Below are positions 8,790 through 21,200 of a stretch of DNA of 64,000 nucleotides, piece by piece. Source of the DNA: Bemisia tabaci (taxonomy: Eukaryota > Arthropoda > Insecta > Hemiptera > Aleyrodidae); the NCBI RefSeq assembly GCF_918797505.1, contig NC_092795.1:60920916-60984915 (forward strand), in the 5' to 3' direction. The notes beneath the pieces were generated by a model. That model had not been told where the DNA came from, did not search any database, and worked only from the letters and a program-made list of their open reading frames with translations. A program made the position numbers and the translations under genes. The first letter of the stretch is position 1. Each line of letters begins with the position of its first letter.

Positions 8790-11700
8790 ACGAGTGAGCT
8801 TCGAGGCTCGATGAATCCCATCGAGTAAACGGCATGGCGCTTTCTTAAGCGGATTTTCGCGTTGAAGCGAAAGCCGCGCTCATAAGACGTATGGATCGTA
8901 TTCGACACGTCAAACAGGTGTGATTGTAACGATATTGATTGGTTCAACATGTGAACATAGCCTCAGAAGTCAGTTTAGTAATCTGGGGGAACGGTTTCTT
9001 GTGATAGGTTTCCGATTCTCATGAGTATAAAATGGTACTGAAAACTGAAATTGTTAGGAATTTTCTAATTTTCAGCTTTTCCTACTTGAATCCTGAAGTT
9101 TTTGTTAGGAGTTATGTTCTATTGTTTTGAACCAAACGATGCGTCGAACCCCTATCGAGTACGGTCTATAATCTGTCGGGGGCTGGGGACGATACCTATT
9201 CGTTTCGACGGGAACTCTCGACAGTCCCTGAAAAATCTATCAAGAAGGTCTAATGGAGAATTTGCACGGAGAAAGTTGTGCTGTTTCATTTGAAAATTAT
9301 TGATGAAATGAGTTCATGATATTTAAAATTATCCTCCCCCCTCCCAATAAGTTTGAAATTGAAGGAAAATATATTTGAAAGAGAGAAAATTAACCGCCCT
9401 GTGACATCACAGAGCGGTATTGCCTACCCAGCTACATGATTTTTTGCGGAATAGATCTTGTCCGTAGCAGATCCTCAAGGAATTACTCCATTTCATAACT
9501 AAAGGTATCCTTGTGATCAACTCATTCAGTTGTTTCTATGCATAAATGAAATTCATAGAATAGATACCTGCAAATTTTCTATTAACAAATAGGGAGAGGA
9601 AGGTTGACGTTGACCATTTTCAATTTTGACTCCAAAATGAAACCTTTTCCTTACCTCACACGATAGGTGTGCTGTGAATGCGACAAATTACTGACGAAAA
9701 TTGAAAAATTTGATTGTCAAAGACTCGAACTTTGTGTAATTAGTACTTCAGTTGATTTTCAGCGATAAGTGATTTTTTCCGATTAAGTGCGTACGGCATG
9801 TACCAAATCCTTTATTAATTTTAGTATTTGGTTTAAGTACACACATACGTTTGTGGTACGAGTTTTTTTAGATGTATGAATAAGAAGGTAAAATTAACAT
9901 CAATTGAAAAACGGCAATCGCGTCCGTTAAATTATGAATGTTTCTTGTCATTATTTGGGCAGTGGATCTAGTCCAGCCTTCTGAAACAATTTCAAGCATC
10001 TCTTATTTTTCCTAGTAAAAGACAAACTGATTCCAAAGAATAAATTCAAAGGGTATTCCCGTCATACACATTAGAATTTCAGAGTAAGTTTCCTTTTTCA
10101 TCATAATTTGATATCTAAAGACAGGCTGATAATTTTTTATAAGGATTATACTTCTTTGACCTATTCACTTCATTTTGTCAAAAATTACATATCAAAAGGA
10201 CACATTCATTCAGTACCATTTTGTGTAAAAATTTGCATTTAGTTGCACAAATAGTCTACTTACGCACAATTTAAAGGGCAAAAACACTTTTCATGGAGAA
10301 GTGTCTTCAAGATATTGCCTGCATTGCATTTAATTAAGACCTGGTCTAAAGCCGCAAAACATTCCCTTAGTATTATTTCACTTTGAGTTTTAAATGATAA
10401 ATGTCTTGAAACTTACAATTGAACACTCATTAAAGACACATTTTGAAGCAAGTTTTCACTCTCAATGCTAAAAAAGCAATGGAAACAAAGTTTCTTTGAA
10501 GCTGTAAACCAGCAAATATGAAATTTGAGGAAATGCTTCATTTTTCAAACATATCAAAACCGTCTCAGAGTAAATAGCGATCTCAGTAAAGTACTATGTA
10601 GTTACTTGTAGATAGCTTCAGTGTCTATAAACATATTGTGTATATATCATTGTGTGTACAAAAAAATAATGTTAGTGAAATAGTCATTTAGTTTCACCAA
10701 AGGTTCTTAGCTTTAATGTTCAATGTTGACTGTGCCCATATTTTTAAGCTTCAATAATTTCAAAGACTTTACCTTAGGCCTAATGATTATGTTGAACATA
10801 TGAGACACACATCATTGTTTCCTTACGTTCCACAAGGTACGCTGTTTTCCTAAATCAATATGGATTTCTGGATTGCAGATTTGTAGTCATGTGGAATCAA
10901 CCATCACCTCATTTATTTATTCATTTATTTCGTTTATTTGATTTTTTCCCCCAAATTTTTTATTTCAATACTTTGATAAAGTCAAACAGTCTTTTGATGT
11001 CTTTGCACCTTTTAGTTTTAAGAGTAGGTTAAAATTACCTAGTCAATACAGTCACTTTCCACGTCCATAAACTTGTTCTTTTAAATTGTGCGATCCTTTT
11101 GTACGTGAAACGTTTTGTACTGTGCTTTCCAAGAACGTAAAATACTTATCACCTAGCTGATAAGTCACGTTTTCCCCCCTTTTCTGATCGTACAAAGCAT
11201 TGGAAAAAAAATTCTCCCCTGTTTCTAAATCCATTTATAGGAGCAGCAAACTACGCTTTTAAAAGCATAATTTTTAAGATGTACATGTTATGCAGCTCCT
11301 TTTTTTTACATTTCACGAATGTATCTTTCATATTTATGATAATCAGATCTATTGTGAAATTTTTATTGGCCATATAAAAAATTATTTAGTAAAATCAGAA
11401 ATAAAATAATTTTGGCCCACATCAAACAGTGCTTGTTACTTTCCCTCAAATATGTTGACAGAAAATTCAAAGGTATCGTAGGCTAAGTTCATGACAGCAG
11501 ATAGAGCTAAGTTCACATTTATCTTAATGGGAGGAAATGATATAAGAGTCATGAGAGCACTCATGATAAAAAGCCCTACTTCAAAGAGAAGAGACGGATT
11601 TTTTCAATTAATGCTTTCTTGAACAGTACATCAGGCTAAAACTGAGAGTAGTTGTACGGAAATGAAAATGATTTGAGGTAACATCAGCATTTTAAATGTT

Positions 11701-12240
11701 TGTAGGACTCAAAAATTAGCCTAAACTTTGTGCTTTTCAATACAGCAATATCACTTAAAAAAAATTGGCAAGCACAAGCAAAAAAACCTTGAATGATGCC
11801 AGTTTAGTCAACTATCTCAAACCTAATCTGAACCGAATGAGGCAGAAAGAAACAAATACTATAGTTTTCTTACTGATAATTAGATTCGAAGAGTCAGAAT
11901 TTCATTTAGCCTAATTCATAGAATGGTGGTAAAAATTTCAGGAAACAGTAGGATGCGGAGCTTGTCGTGATTAAGCGTTCAAATTAGATTGATCAAGCAC
12001 AAAAATAAAGCTGTTAAAAAATTTTTAAGCTTGGCAACAAGGAAAAAGAATAAGAAATGAGAAGAGAACTTTAATTATTTAGTTTTTTGGATCTCCATTA
12101 ATTTCAAACCACCTTGATTTTACATCGATCTGACCATACCTATAGATTCATGGGCACAGAATGGTTTCACCGCTGGAACCTGAGAGAAATACATGAAAAG
12201 AAAATAAATACACAAGAGGGGTGAAATCAAAGTTTCTTAC
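8790..12240. other. AT-rich region without recognised exon
   Basis: Neither strand shows a convincing coding exon. If highwire continues to the left, this is part of its intron 38. The immediate downstream part should also hold the 3' UTR of the membrane-protein gene, but no clear polyadenylation signal was pinned down. Confidence 0.5.
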
Positions 12241-15200
12241 CTGAAGGGCAGAATCCCATCGAGAGCTTGAGACACAGTGGGCGGGTTGGCCAAAGCGAAG
12301 CCTTTCCCCAGTAGAGACATATGCTGATTGCAAACCATTTCTGTTTCCTCGTCTACAGAGTCTACATCTTCACCGTCTGAGGAAAAGAGAGTAAGGACGG
12401 AACTTAAGAGAATTTCAATCGTAATGATAAAAAATTGATTGCCTCAGAAACTTGAATTAAATGACTGTCTGCAAAAACTAACTTGGGATTGTCTAAAAAT
12501 TGAGGGTTTGGAGGGTAAAATTGGAACATCAAGAGAATTTGATTTAAGTTTATTAGCCCTTCCTTCGGTCAAAAAACTTCATAAACACCCAAATATTTTC
12601 ATCTTAGCCTAAATTTATAAATTGATTCCATTATGAATATACGAAAATACGTAATTTATTCTGCTACCGCTGACAATAATAATACCCCTCAAGTAGCAAA
12701 GTACGATAACAGTAGGGATTTCATACAATGAAATTGCAATTTTTTTCCCAGGGCATTGCGATAAATTTATATCTTACGGTCAATAAATACTGATTTTAAT
12801 ACATTAAAACGGTAAGCAACTCACAACGCTTGGAAAATTGCAACTTATCCCAAATATATTGCAATAAATTTCTGTAAGAAGTGTCTTCTCAATCAGTAGA
12901 TAGGCAACATACATAACACTTATAAATTAATACTAATATTTTATCATGTAATCGCAAATTATTACAATCTGCACTACTTGGGTCATAGGACAGGTCAAAG
13001 GGTAACTTTACATCATATTAACTATCTGCTAACTTGCTTTACAATGCCTAATTTTTAAATCTTTTTTCTTATTTTACTTTCATACTTTCAGATAGTATTA
13101 ACTGCAAAATGTGAAACTGAAATCGTTATAAAGAAAAAAAATTAAGGGGAAGGAGTCAATTAAATTTCTACAGACATTGAATACATTTCAACGGTGTAAG
13201 TCGGCAATCACATAACTCGGTTTGCGACGTCGCAGACTTCCTGTCATACTTTATTTTTTAAACGGAAAACTACTCAACGGCAATTCTTTAAAACTGTCAT
13301 GATTTTTCTTCTCAATGCGAGGAAAATTCTGCAAAAACTTCAAGAAATAATGTCAATTTGTTCTCCTTTAAAAAAATGACGTAGAGGCGGAGATTTTCAG
13401 ACACCGCAAACGAGTTATGTGATTGCCGACTTTCACCGTCGATTTGTATTATAACTTTTACATTTACCTGTGGGTCTGCATAATTTTTGAACTGAAAAAA
13501 TTTACCAGGAGAAAAATGAAGAAATAGAGTCTATTTGTACTTAAAAAAATTCAACACATTGAAAAAGATACTTACTTATTGTAAACGGCAAAGAAAGATC
13601 TTTCTTCATGAGAGAAGCAGTGCACATTCCACCAAGAAATGATAGTTCCGTTTCCAGTTGTTTAAGACCATCATTTGAATTAGATCGCCACTCATAACCT
13701 ATGACGAGGCATCGAAAACCAAAAGTGCATGCCTTGTCATCTTTGATGTAGTCGCTTGCGGTCTCTAATGAAAATATCACCTCATTTCCTGTAAGAGATA
13801 AGAGAAGAAACAATTCATTGAAAATTCAGTAAATTTACAGCTCATCAAATAGCGTAAATTGATGCAAAAGTCCTTTTCCTGAAATTATATTATGTTTGAG
13901 AACTGAGAGATTCGATTCTATTTTAACTGAGGACTATGGTTTGCTCATACCATAAAACCAGTCGCCAAGGTAGCATTTTGAAAATCTTGAAAGAAAGTTG
14001 CAATTTTTTTATCATGAAATCGCAATATCCTTCCATCATTTGGTCAATGAATGCTGATTTGAAAAAAAAAAACAGATGATCAGATAGAAGAGAAGAAACT
14101 TCCAATAAGAAGAAAAATTGCGACTTATTTCAATTTTAATACAATAAAACCAATGAATTTTGATAAGAGGAGCCCTCTCAGTTAGTGAATTAGCAACGAA
14201 CTCAAAATTCAGGTGCAGAGGCAATAATCTTACTAAATAATGGCCATTTATTGCAACCTGTAATACTTAGACAGAAAAAAATACTCGCCAATCATCTAAC
14301 AATCCTTTCTCCTTCGGAATTTAATGATCCATTCCAATTATTTGAAAATTAACATCAGTTTTTTCAGTTTTAGTGCAGTATAGTGTGTTGGTGCGCATGT
14401 GAGAGAACACCGGATTCAGACAATTTTTAAGAGATTCAAAAAAGGAATAAAACTTAATTGTGGATATTATAATTCTATTATTAAAGATTATTCTGCACAC
14501 CAAGATGCTGCAGAAATCACTTAGAAGAGAAAAAATTGTAAATTGAAAAACAGAACATTGGTCTCGAGGTAATGAGAAAAATACAGCCTCAAATAAGTTT
14601 TGAATAACCTAGGGAATAGGACTAGTAGATCAATTACCTGGTAGAACAATGGCAGACTGTGGCCAATGAGATGGTTGAGAGCTAAGCCGGTGCAATACTG
14701 GCCAGTAGGGTGGAATCTCCTCAACCTCGCTGTCAAGTGCCTGCTGTACTGAAGCGGCTGATGCAGGAATGTATAGTTGAAGCGAATCCTCGCTTTGTGC
14801 AGTCCCACTGCGAGAGTCAAACTCCAAACACATCCACTGCACACTTTCCGGAAATAGCACTCTGAAATGTACATTTACCAAATATTACAGCCACTAAGGA
14901 TCACACAAGCATGTAAAAGTGAAAAGCAAGTAAAAAGCAAAAACTATTTGCTATTCTTGGAGTTTTTTTAAACAATTATGAAGAAGCAACATTTTTACAA
15001 CACTGTAATCGTGATGGTTCCTTTTTGCTAAATGCGATCCAACTGACCTACAAGAAAATGAATAATTCAAGTGAGGATATGTTCCACCAGATCTTGAGTA
15101 AGCTGAAGTTCTTATTTTGCAATACTCTGGTAAAAATTGGCGACAGCACCGCCCAAAATTGGAGCTTAACAAAAAAAAAAGACTGATCAAGGCGTCATAA

Positions 15201-18200
15201 GAGAAAAAAAGATCAAACCTGTAGTTGCTAACTGTAGCAGGCTTGTATGGATGGTCACTTTCTACCCAAGCATAGTGGTGGGATGTTGTAGTAGTATCAG
15301 TGGTGGTATCCTCAGACGCGGACAATCGTGCCGATCCAGCCATCAAGTTTAAGGCACAGACATGCGGTAAAAGGTCCTGGATCAGGTTCAGAACTTGAAC
15401 TCCACACTACATGAAAAAAAAATACAGGAAGTAAGTACAAACGAATTTCACAGATTTTATGAGATTTCGTGTAAGAGACAGCTGCATGTGGTATTAAAGT
15501 CATGTTTACAGTCAAGTTTATTTTTTTGTTCGTTGAAAGGGGATCTTACGTACATGGCTACTTGCATTTTTATGGCCAAAGTGTGAAACTACATATCTGC
15601 GTTTGCAACGTTGCAAACTTCCTATCAAACTTCATTTTTTCTTTGGAAAACTAGTAGACGTAATTTCTTGAAAACTTCCTGGACTTTTCTCCTCTCTCAA
15701 TAGAATATTCTGTATAAATTTCAAGCTGTAAAGTTGACTTGTTTCTCTTTGAAAAAATAGAAAAAGAACAGAAAAGTTGAAAACTCGCAATGGAAGTATG
15801 TAGTTTTCAATTTGTCATTTTGGAAGCTGGTATATGGTTTCTAGAGAGATCCTCTCTGAATAATAAATTAAATAATCTAAATTAAAGACGTTATACATTA
15901 TGTTTGGATGTAAGTCTCTGGGGAAGGAATGGGACAAACATTGAAGAGCAAGTTATGGATTACAGTAGTTTTTCAAGTTTTAAATGGAGCAGCCAATCGT
16001 CTTCATCTTCGCTTTATCCGAAAGGTCTTGTTGATAGGTTTCTATCATGAAGTAGAAAAGTTGATTTACAGTTTAAGAAGATCATTTTTAAGAACCAGAG
16101 ACGGAATTAGCCATCATGAGCAGGAATATTGTGAGTCCTTACCCTGGGCTCAGACGATGCGAGCGGTCCGATGTGAGCCAACATGAGGGGCAAAAGAGTG
16201 GTGACAAGGTCGACTCCACTCAAAGTCTGGAAGTCTTCCTTCTCTCTTGCCAGCGTGAAGAGCTCCACTGTGCGAGACACAACAGCTGACGCAATGTTCA
16301 GCGTTATTTTCCTTGCCTGAGCTTCAAGCAGACTTTTGCTTCCTCCGGCGCATTCCTGCTCGGTAGGATCACTAAAACAGAACAACAGTTTTAAATTTTA
16401 CGACTAAATGATGAGATTGACACATTGAATTAAACCACTAACAAAACTCTCCAACTTTATTGAAATGAAATGATGTACTTGTGAAAGTAGTGACTAGGAC
16501 TTTTTAAATGCGATTTTGAATGCTGGAGTCAAAGCCTTCCAAAGCCAACAGTCCTATCACGATATTATCAAATGAAAAGGAAACAAAGAATCATACCTGT
16601 AATAAAGGATGTACGGAATCTGCCCTCGAGTTTGCGTGGTACCATTGAAACTTAGAGAACAAGTTGAGAAAGTGAAAAGTGTGTTGTCCGGCCCTCGGAC
16701 AGAGCTGAGGCCACCATCTCCATTACTTGTCCGCCCACCATGGTTTCGTAATCTAATTGCATACTTGACATTTTCCTGAAACACATTAATTACATTACAC
16801 ACTCATAATCAGAGTAACTCTTGAATTGAGGAAAAAAAAAAAAAAAAATCTGAAAGTTTAATCATAGAAACGATTGATTTTTTACTTTTTTAAGGGTCTT
16901 TGTTCACATGAACGCTTCTACTTCACAAAGAAAACCATTTTATTAAGTTTATGTTCTTTAGTGAAAAACTTCAAGAGGAGATCATTAATGTTTTTAAGCT
17001 TTCTTATTGCAAGAATAATATTCCAAATTTTAATCTTTTTGTCATTTATGATCGTATTGATGAATAATCTGATAGTGACAGAAGTATAAGTATGAACTGA
17101 TGCAAAAATATCAAAAAAGGGCACTTACTTTAATGAAAATGGGAAAGTCAAATTTGATATCAGCAATATCTTCGTTGTTGACGTCATCTGAACTAAATGT
17201 GCCTCGTGTCATTTGCAAGCTGTTCCATCGCTGCGTTTCTTGACCTACGGTGCTTTGCTGTTAATAAATACAAAAATTATGGCATCTTTAAGTTTAAATA
17301 TAAATAAAATGCAATGGACTTTTGATACTTTTCAACTGTAAGGACATAAAATCTGACAAAAATTAAAAAAATTTTAAAATCATAAATTTAAAATTACATA
17401 ACCTGCACATAAGGGCCGCTTTCTCCGATGCTCTGCAACATCTCACTGCCACCAGCACCCTGTCATTTCATTTAAAAGCCGTAAATAATCGTTATCATTT
17501 TTCATTTCATTTTTTCATTTAAAATTGTCATATCTAGACTAAATCATAACTATAAGGATATGTATGAGGTAATACAGAAGACTCTCGATAATTCGAACCT
17601 CGATAATTCGAAGGAAAGTCTGTTTCCCTTGAAAATCTCTAGATAATTCGAAGAAAGTCAATGTATTTTTCTCCCCTCATTAATTCGAAATTTTTAAAGT
17701 GGCGCGGCCCTCTGTAATGCGAAATTGCGACAAAAATTCTCTCTGTAATTCGAAGTGTGGGAAGTAAATATGGTCCTCCCTCTATAATTCGAAATAAGAC
17801 GGTACGTTCCCTCTACAATTCGAAGTCAACTGTTTATGTACCTGGGTGTCTGAAAGAGCTGATAGGAACCTCTCTAATTCGAAATTTCTTCACATGGAAT
17901 CTCTTTCATTCAAACTCTCTTTATTTCGAAACCTTGCTAATTCGAAGAAAAAGCCGATTCCCTTCAATTTTGCATTATCGAGAGTCCACTGTAGTGATTT
18001 CTTTTGAAATCTGCGATTTACGAAATTGTATACATTCAAGTGTCACAGAAAATCAAAACTGATTGAATGAATAACTTATTATGATAAAGGAAACACTATC
18101 TTACATTGTCTAGGATTTCAAGTTCATAGTCATAGTTGCCAGCACCACCATAAACACCCACTCCAGCAATGACAATACCGACGCGGTCCACTGAAAAGCA

Positions 18201-21200
18201 TATGGCATCAGGGGATCCGTTTCCAGTATTCCATGTTCTCGTAGGGTTGGTTCGACTAAAACGAGAAGGTGTTGTGTACAGTACCCTTCCGCAGCCACCA
18301 TCTACATCCTCCTATGATCAGAGGAAAAAGAACTTATGGCTGGAAACTTGGAGAAAATGGCTCACAATGATCAAGCAAGGTATGAGAATTAAAAGTTGAA
18401 AAGTCTCTGATATTCCTGTACAATTTTCTTTTCTTTTTTTCCTGCCAAAAAATTATATATGTATATTCTACTTTGGATGTTCAATGATTTGAAAATATAC
18501 CAAGTTTATGATCTGATATCAGGAATGGAGACTATGTTAAAAGAAATAAAAATTACATACCTTAAACATATTAGAGCAGTGCATAGTATTTTTGGACAGA
18601 AAGTTGGTGTTTATATTAACGTACGTTAAGATTCTGTGTCAAAATAAAATTCCCATCACAGAGAGAAAATGCTCATTTAAGCACACTTTTTCCCTCTATA
18701 ATGAGAATTTCAGTTTTACACTGAAGTTAAAAACATGTTGGCAAGATCACCGACACTCTGTCTGAATAACTTGTGTGTTGAACCGCAATCTGATTATGGT
18801 GTAATATTTTTACATGTTACTTATTTTTTATTACCTTTGAGGCTCACAAAATTAAGCATGAGCTAAGGAAAAGTTGACAAAATTTATAATATAATATAGC
18901 CCATCATGATAATATACAATAGAGTTCCAAGAGAGTCATGAAGTCTCATTGACTAGACACAAAACTTACATCAACACCCGTTGTTTGAGCAGTCAATTCA
19001 GCGACAACCCTTGCGATGAGTTGACAGCAGTAGTGCGCAAGCTGCTTTGAATGGCTCACTTTTTCTTGTGACAGAGCTTGCATCACAGGTATGTAGATAA
19101 GATCTAGGAGCCGATCTAAGACATCTTTGAAAGTCCAAGTGTTCTGCGCTTTGACTCCCTCCAACTAAATTAAAAACATAAAATCAAAGTTTATCACCTA
19201 AAACAAGAGATCTTGAAAGAATTGAGACTAATTTTCCATTTTTTTAAGATAACCGTTACTGAAAATCTCCTACTTCAGCTCCTAACAAAATTATGTGCAG
19301 ACTTGATCACTTAGCAGGTTTGTCATTGCTGGATAAGCGTTACAGATCATATTATAATATGCCGCAGACCAGCTTTACCTAACATCATCTCTTTTTTGAT
19401 GACTTCCGCAGCTAAAACCATACAAATATTTCTCCTTAAATTCTTTAAGAGCAGATTTTGTTTAAACTTCTATACCTTTATTCTTATTATTCATCGGTTA
19501 AATCAAACACGACTTTTAGTTCTCAATTTTTCCTATGAACACAAGCCTTTCTATTCTCAAAAGGCTTGTGACTGTCGTCATACATTCCAGGAGGAAAATA
19601 TATTTTATACTTGAAATTTTAAGACAAAATTACACCAATACCTGACTCCTGTAACTCATCTGTTCCACCAGGATTGGGTAGTGATGTGTGTCTAAGCAAG
19701 GCATCATGGGTAAACCAGAATTGTCAGCTGGAGATAATTGACGCTTCAATGATGACTCGTTGCATTCCATTACAGTTGAAAAAATTGGAAAAGTGGATCG
19801 CAGCCGCACAGTAGGATTACAAAGAGCAGCAAACACGGCACTCAACAGGCGATCATATTTCATCACGCTTACCTAAAACGGAGCGTCGAAAATTAGTCAC
19901 AAAAAACTCTTGCACTTGATAATTATAAAAAAAATAGACCAGTTCATGTATTAAATATTATCATGCATTTATTACAACTTGTATAGTTTATAGAATTACA
20001 AAACATCACTCTGATAGGTTACAAGGTACAATTTTTGTTTTAAAGGACCTCTTGGAAGAGGAAAATCTGAAGGATTTAAATCGTGCACTTCAAATGAGGT
20101 AAAACACTATGCTAAAATAAACTTCAAAAATTATTTCAAGACACCATAACAGTTAACTCATCTCTCGGACAAACCGTTATTCTCAAAAGCCTAGGTGTGC
20201 CAATTAGAACTTTATGGTCGATCTTGAGATTGAGAGAAGAACAGAGGAAAATCAGAAAACAGTTGTAACTAAATCTTAATTTCTAATAAAAAAATAGCTA
20301 CGATACTTACTTTTTCAGTAGAGGACAAGAGATCACAGAGAGAGGTCCATTTAAGGTAGACAGTTGGGTAGAAAACATGATAGCATGATACAAATGTTTC
20401 ATGACACTCATCTAAGATTTCTTTTGTCAATTTTATGAAAATACTGCTAGCACCTGCAGAAAAACATGAGTAAAATAAATAAAAAAAAATTGGGTGCATC
20501 AAAATTGACAGTTAATCCTAATCATTTCGTTACTATCACTTTTGAGCCACAGAGGGTTGGATCATTGTTTGAGGCCCGTTAATTGTTATTCATTCCTTCA
20601 CGACTTTGTATGAGTATTTTGGAAATTCAATTTTTGTTACTACACCAATGAAAATTGATGGTTAACACATCTTTCTATCCATGGTTTGTTAATGCGTCGA
20701 AACAATATTTGAAATTAGCATATTCAATCCATCTGTCTGTTCCATGAATAATAGTTCTTTAAATAGTTACAAAAATTAAGCACCAAGTAAAACTTTCCAG
20801 AAGTTCAGAACTGTTCTAGGAATTTTAAAAGTGTAAGTTTGAAAGTTGAAAGTCTTCCTTGAATGTTGTAAGCCCTTATCAAAAGTCATTCGTGAGCATA
20901 GCTTTCAAAAATTGTTAAAAACTTAATTTGTGGACTCTACTCCACGAACACTTAATACCAATTTTGATGTTTTGTCCATTCCACAAATGCCCATTCACAT
21001 CAACTGATTCATGAGTAAAGCAGCTTTTTCATAACTTGGTGAGTCCATTTTGAAACGGACGCTTTATTTTTATCCAAGTAAGCTGTATAAACTGACCGTG
21101 GACAAAAAGTAAATTGTTTTTCGCCTAAAAATGCCAAATTGCAATGCATATAACCCGCCGAGTAAATTTTTATGGCACTGATACGACAGAATTGAATTTG

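Larger units (their letters stand above)
12241..16371 (-). other. hiw: hiw exons 34-38: region after PHR2
   Basis: Exons are 16143-16371, 15219-15406, 14638-14861, 13576-13788 and 12241-12376 (residues 1857-2186). Conserved stretches are LVTTLLPLMLAHIGPLASSE, SDHPYKPATVSNY, CLEFDSRSGTAQSEDSLQLY, VIFSLETASDYIKDDKACTF and LGKGFALANPPTVSQALDGI. The last donor is GTAAGA at 12240. Without splicing, translation stops at once (AGG TAA). The expected next exon must supply one base to complete AG and was not found. Confidence 0.92.

Noticed and set aside
11052..11234. 60-codon minus-strand ORF in the region where highwire should continue
   Set aside because: No resemblance to the filamin-like segment expected there, no supporting splice sites, and of a length expected by chance.
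12140..12179. A 40-nt putative highwire exon with good AG acceptor and GTATGG donor
   Set aside because: Joining it to exon 38 gives AGG TTC CAG CGG TGA, an immediate stop. It has no match to the expected family sequence.
17757..18062. 101-codon ORF
   Set aside because: It lies mostly inside the pogo-like MITE and runs into the intron next to highwire exon 30.
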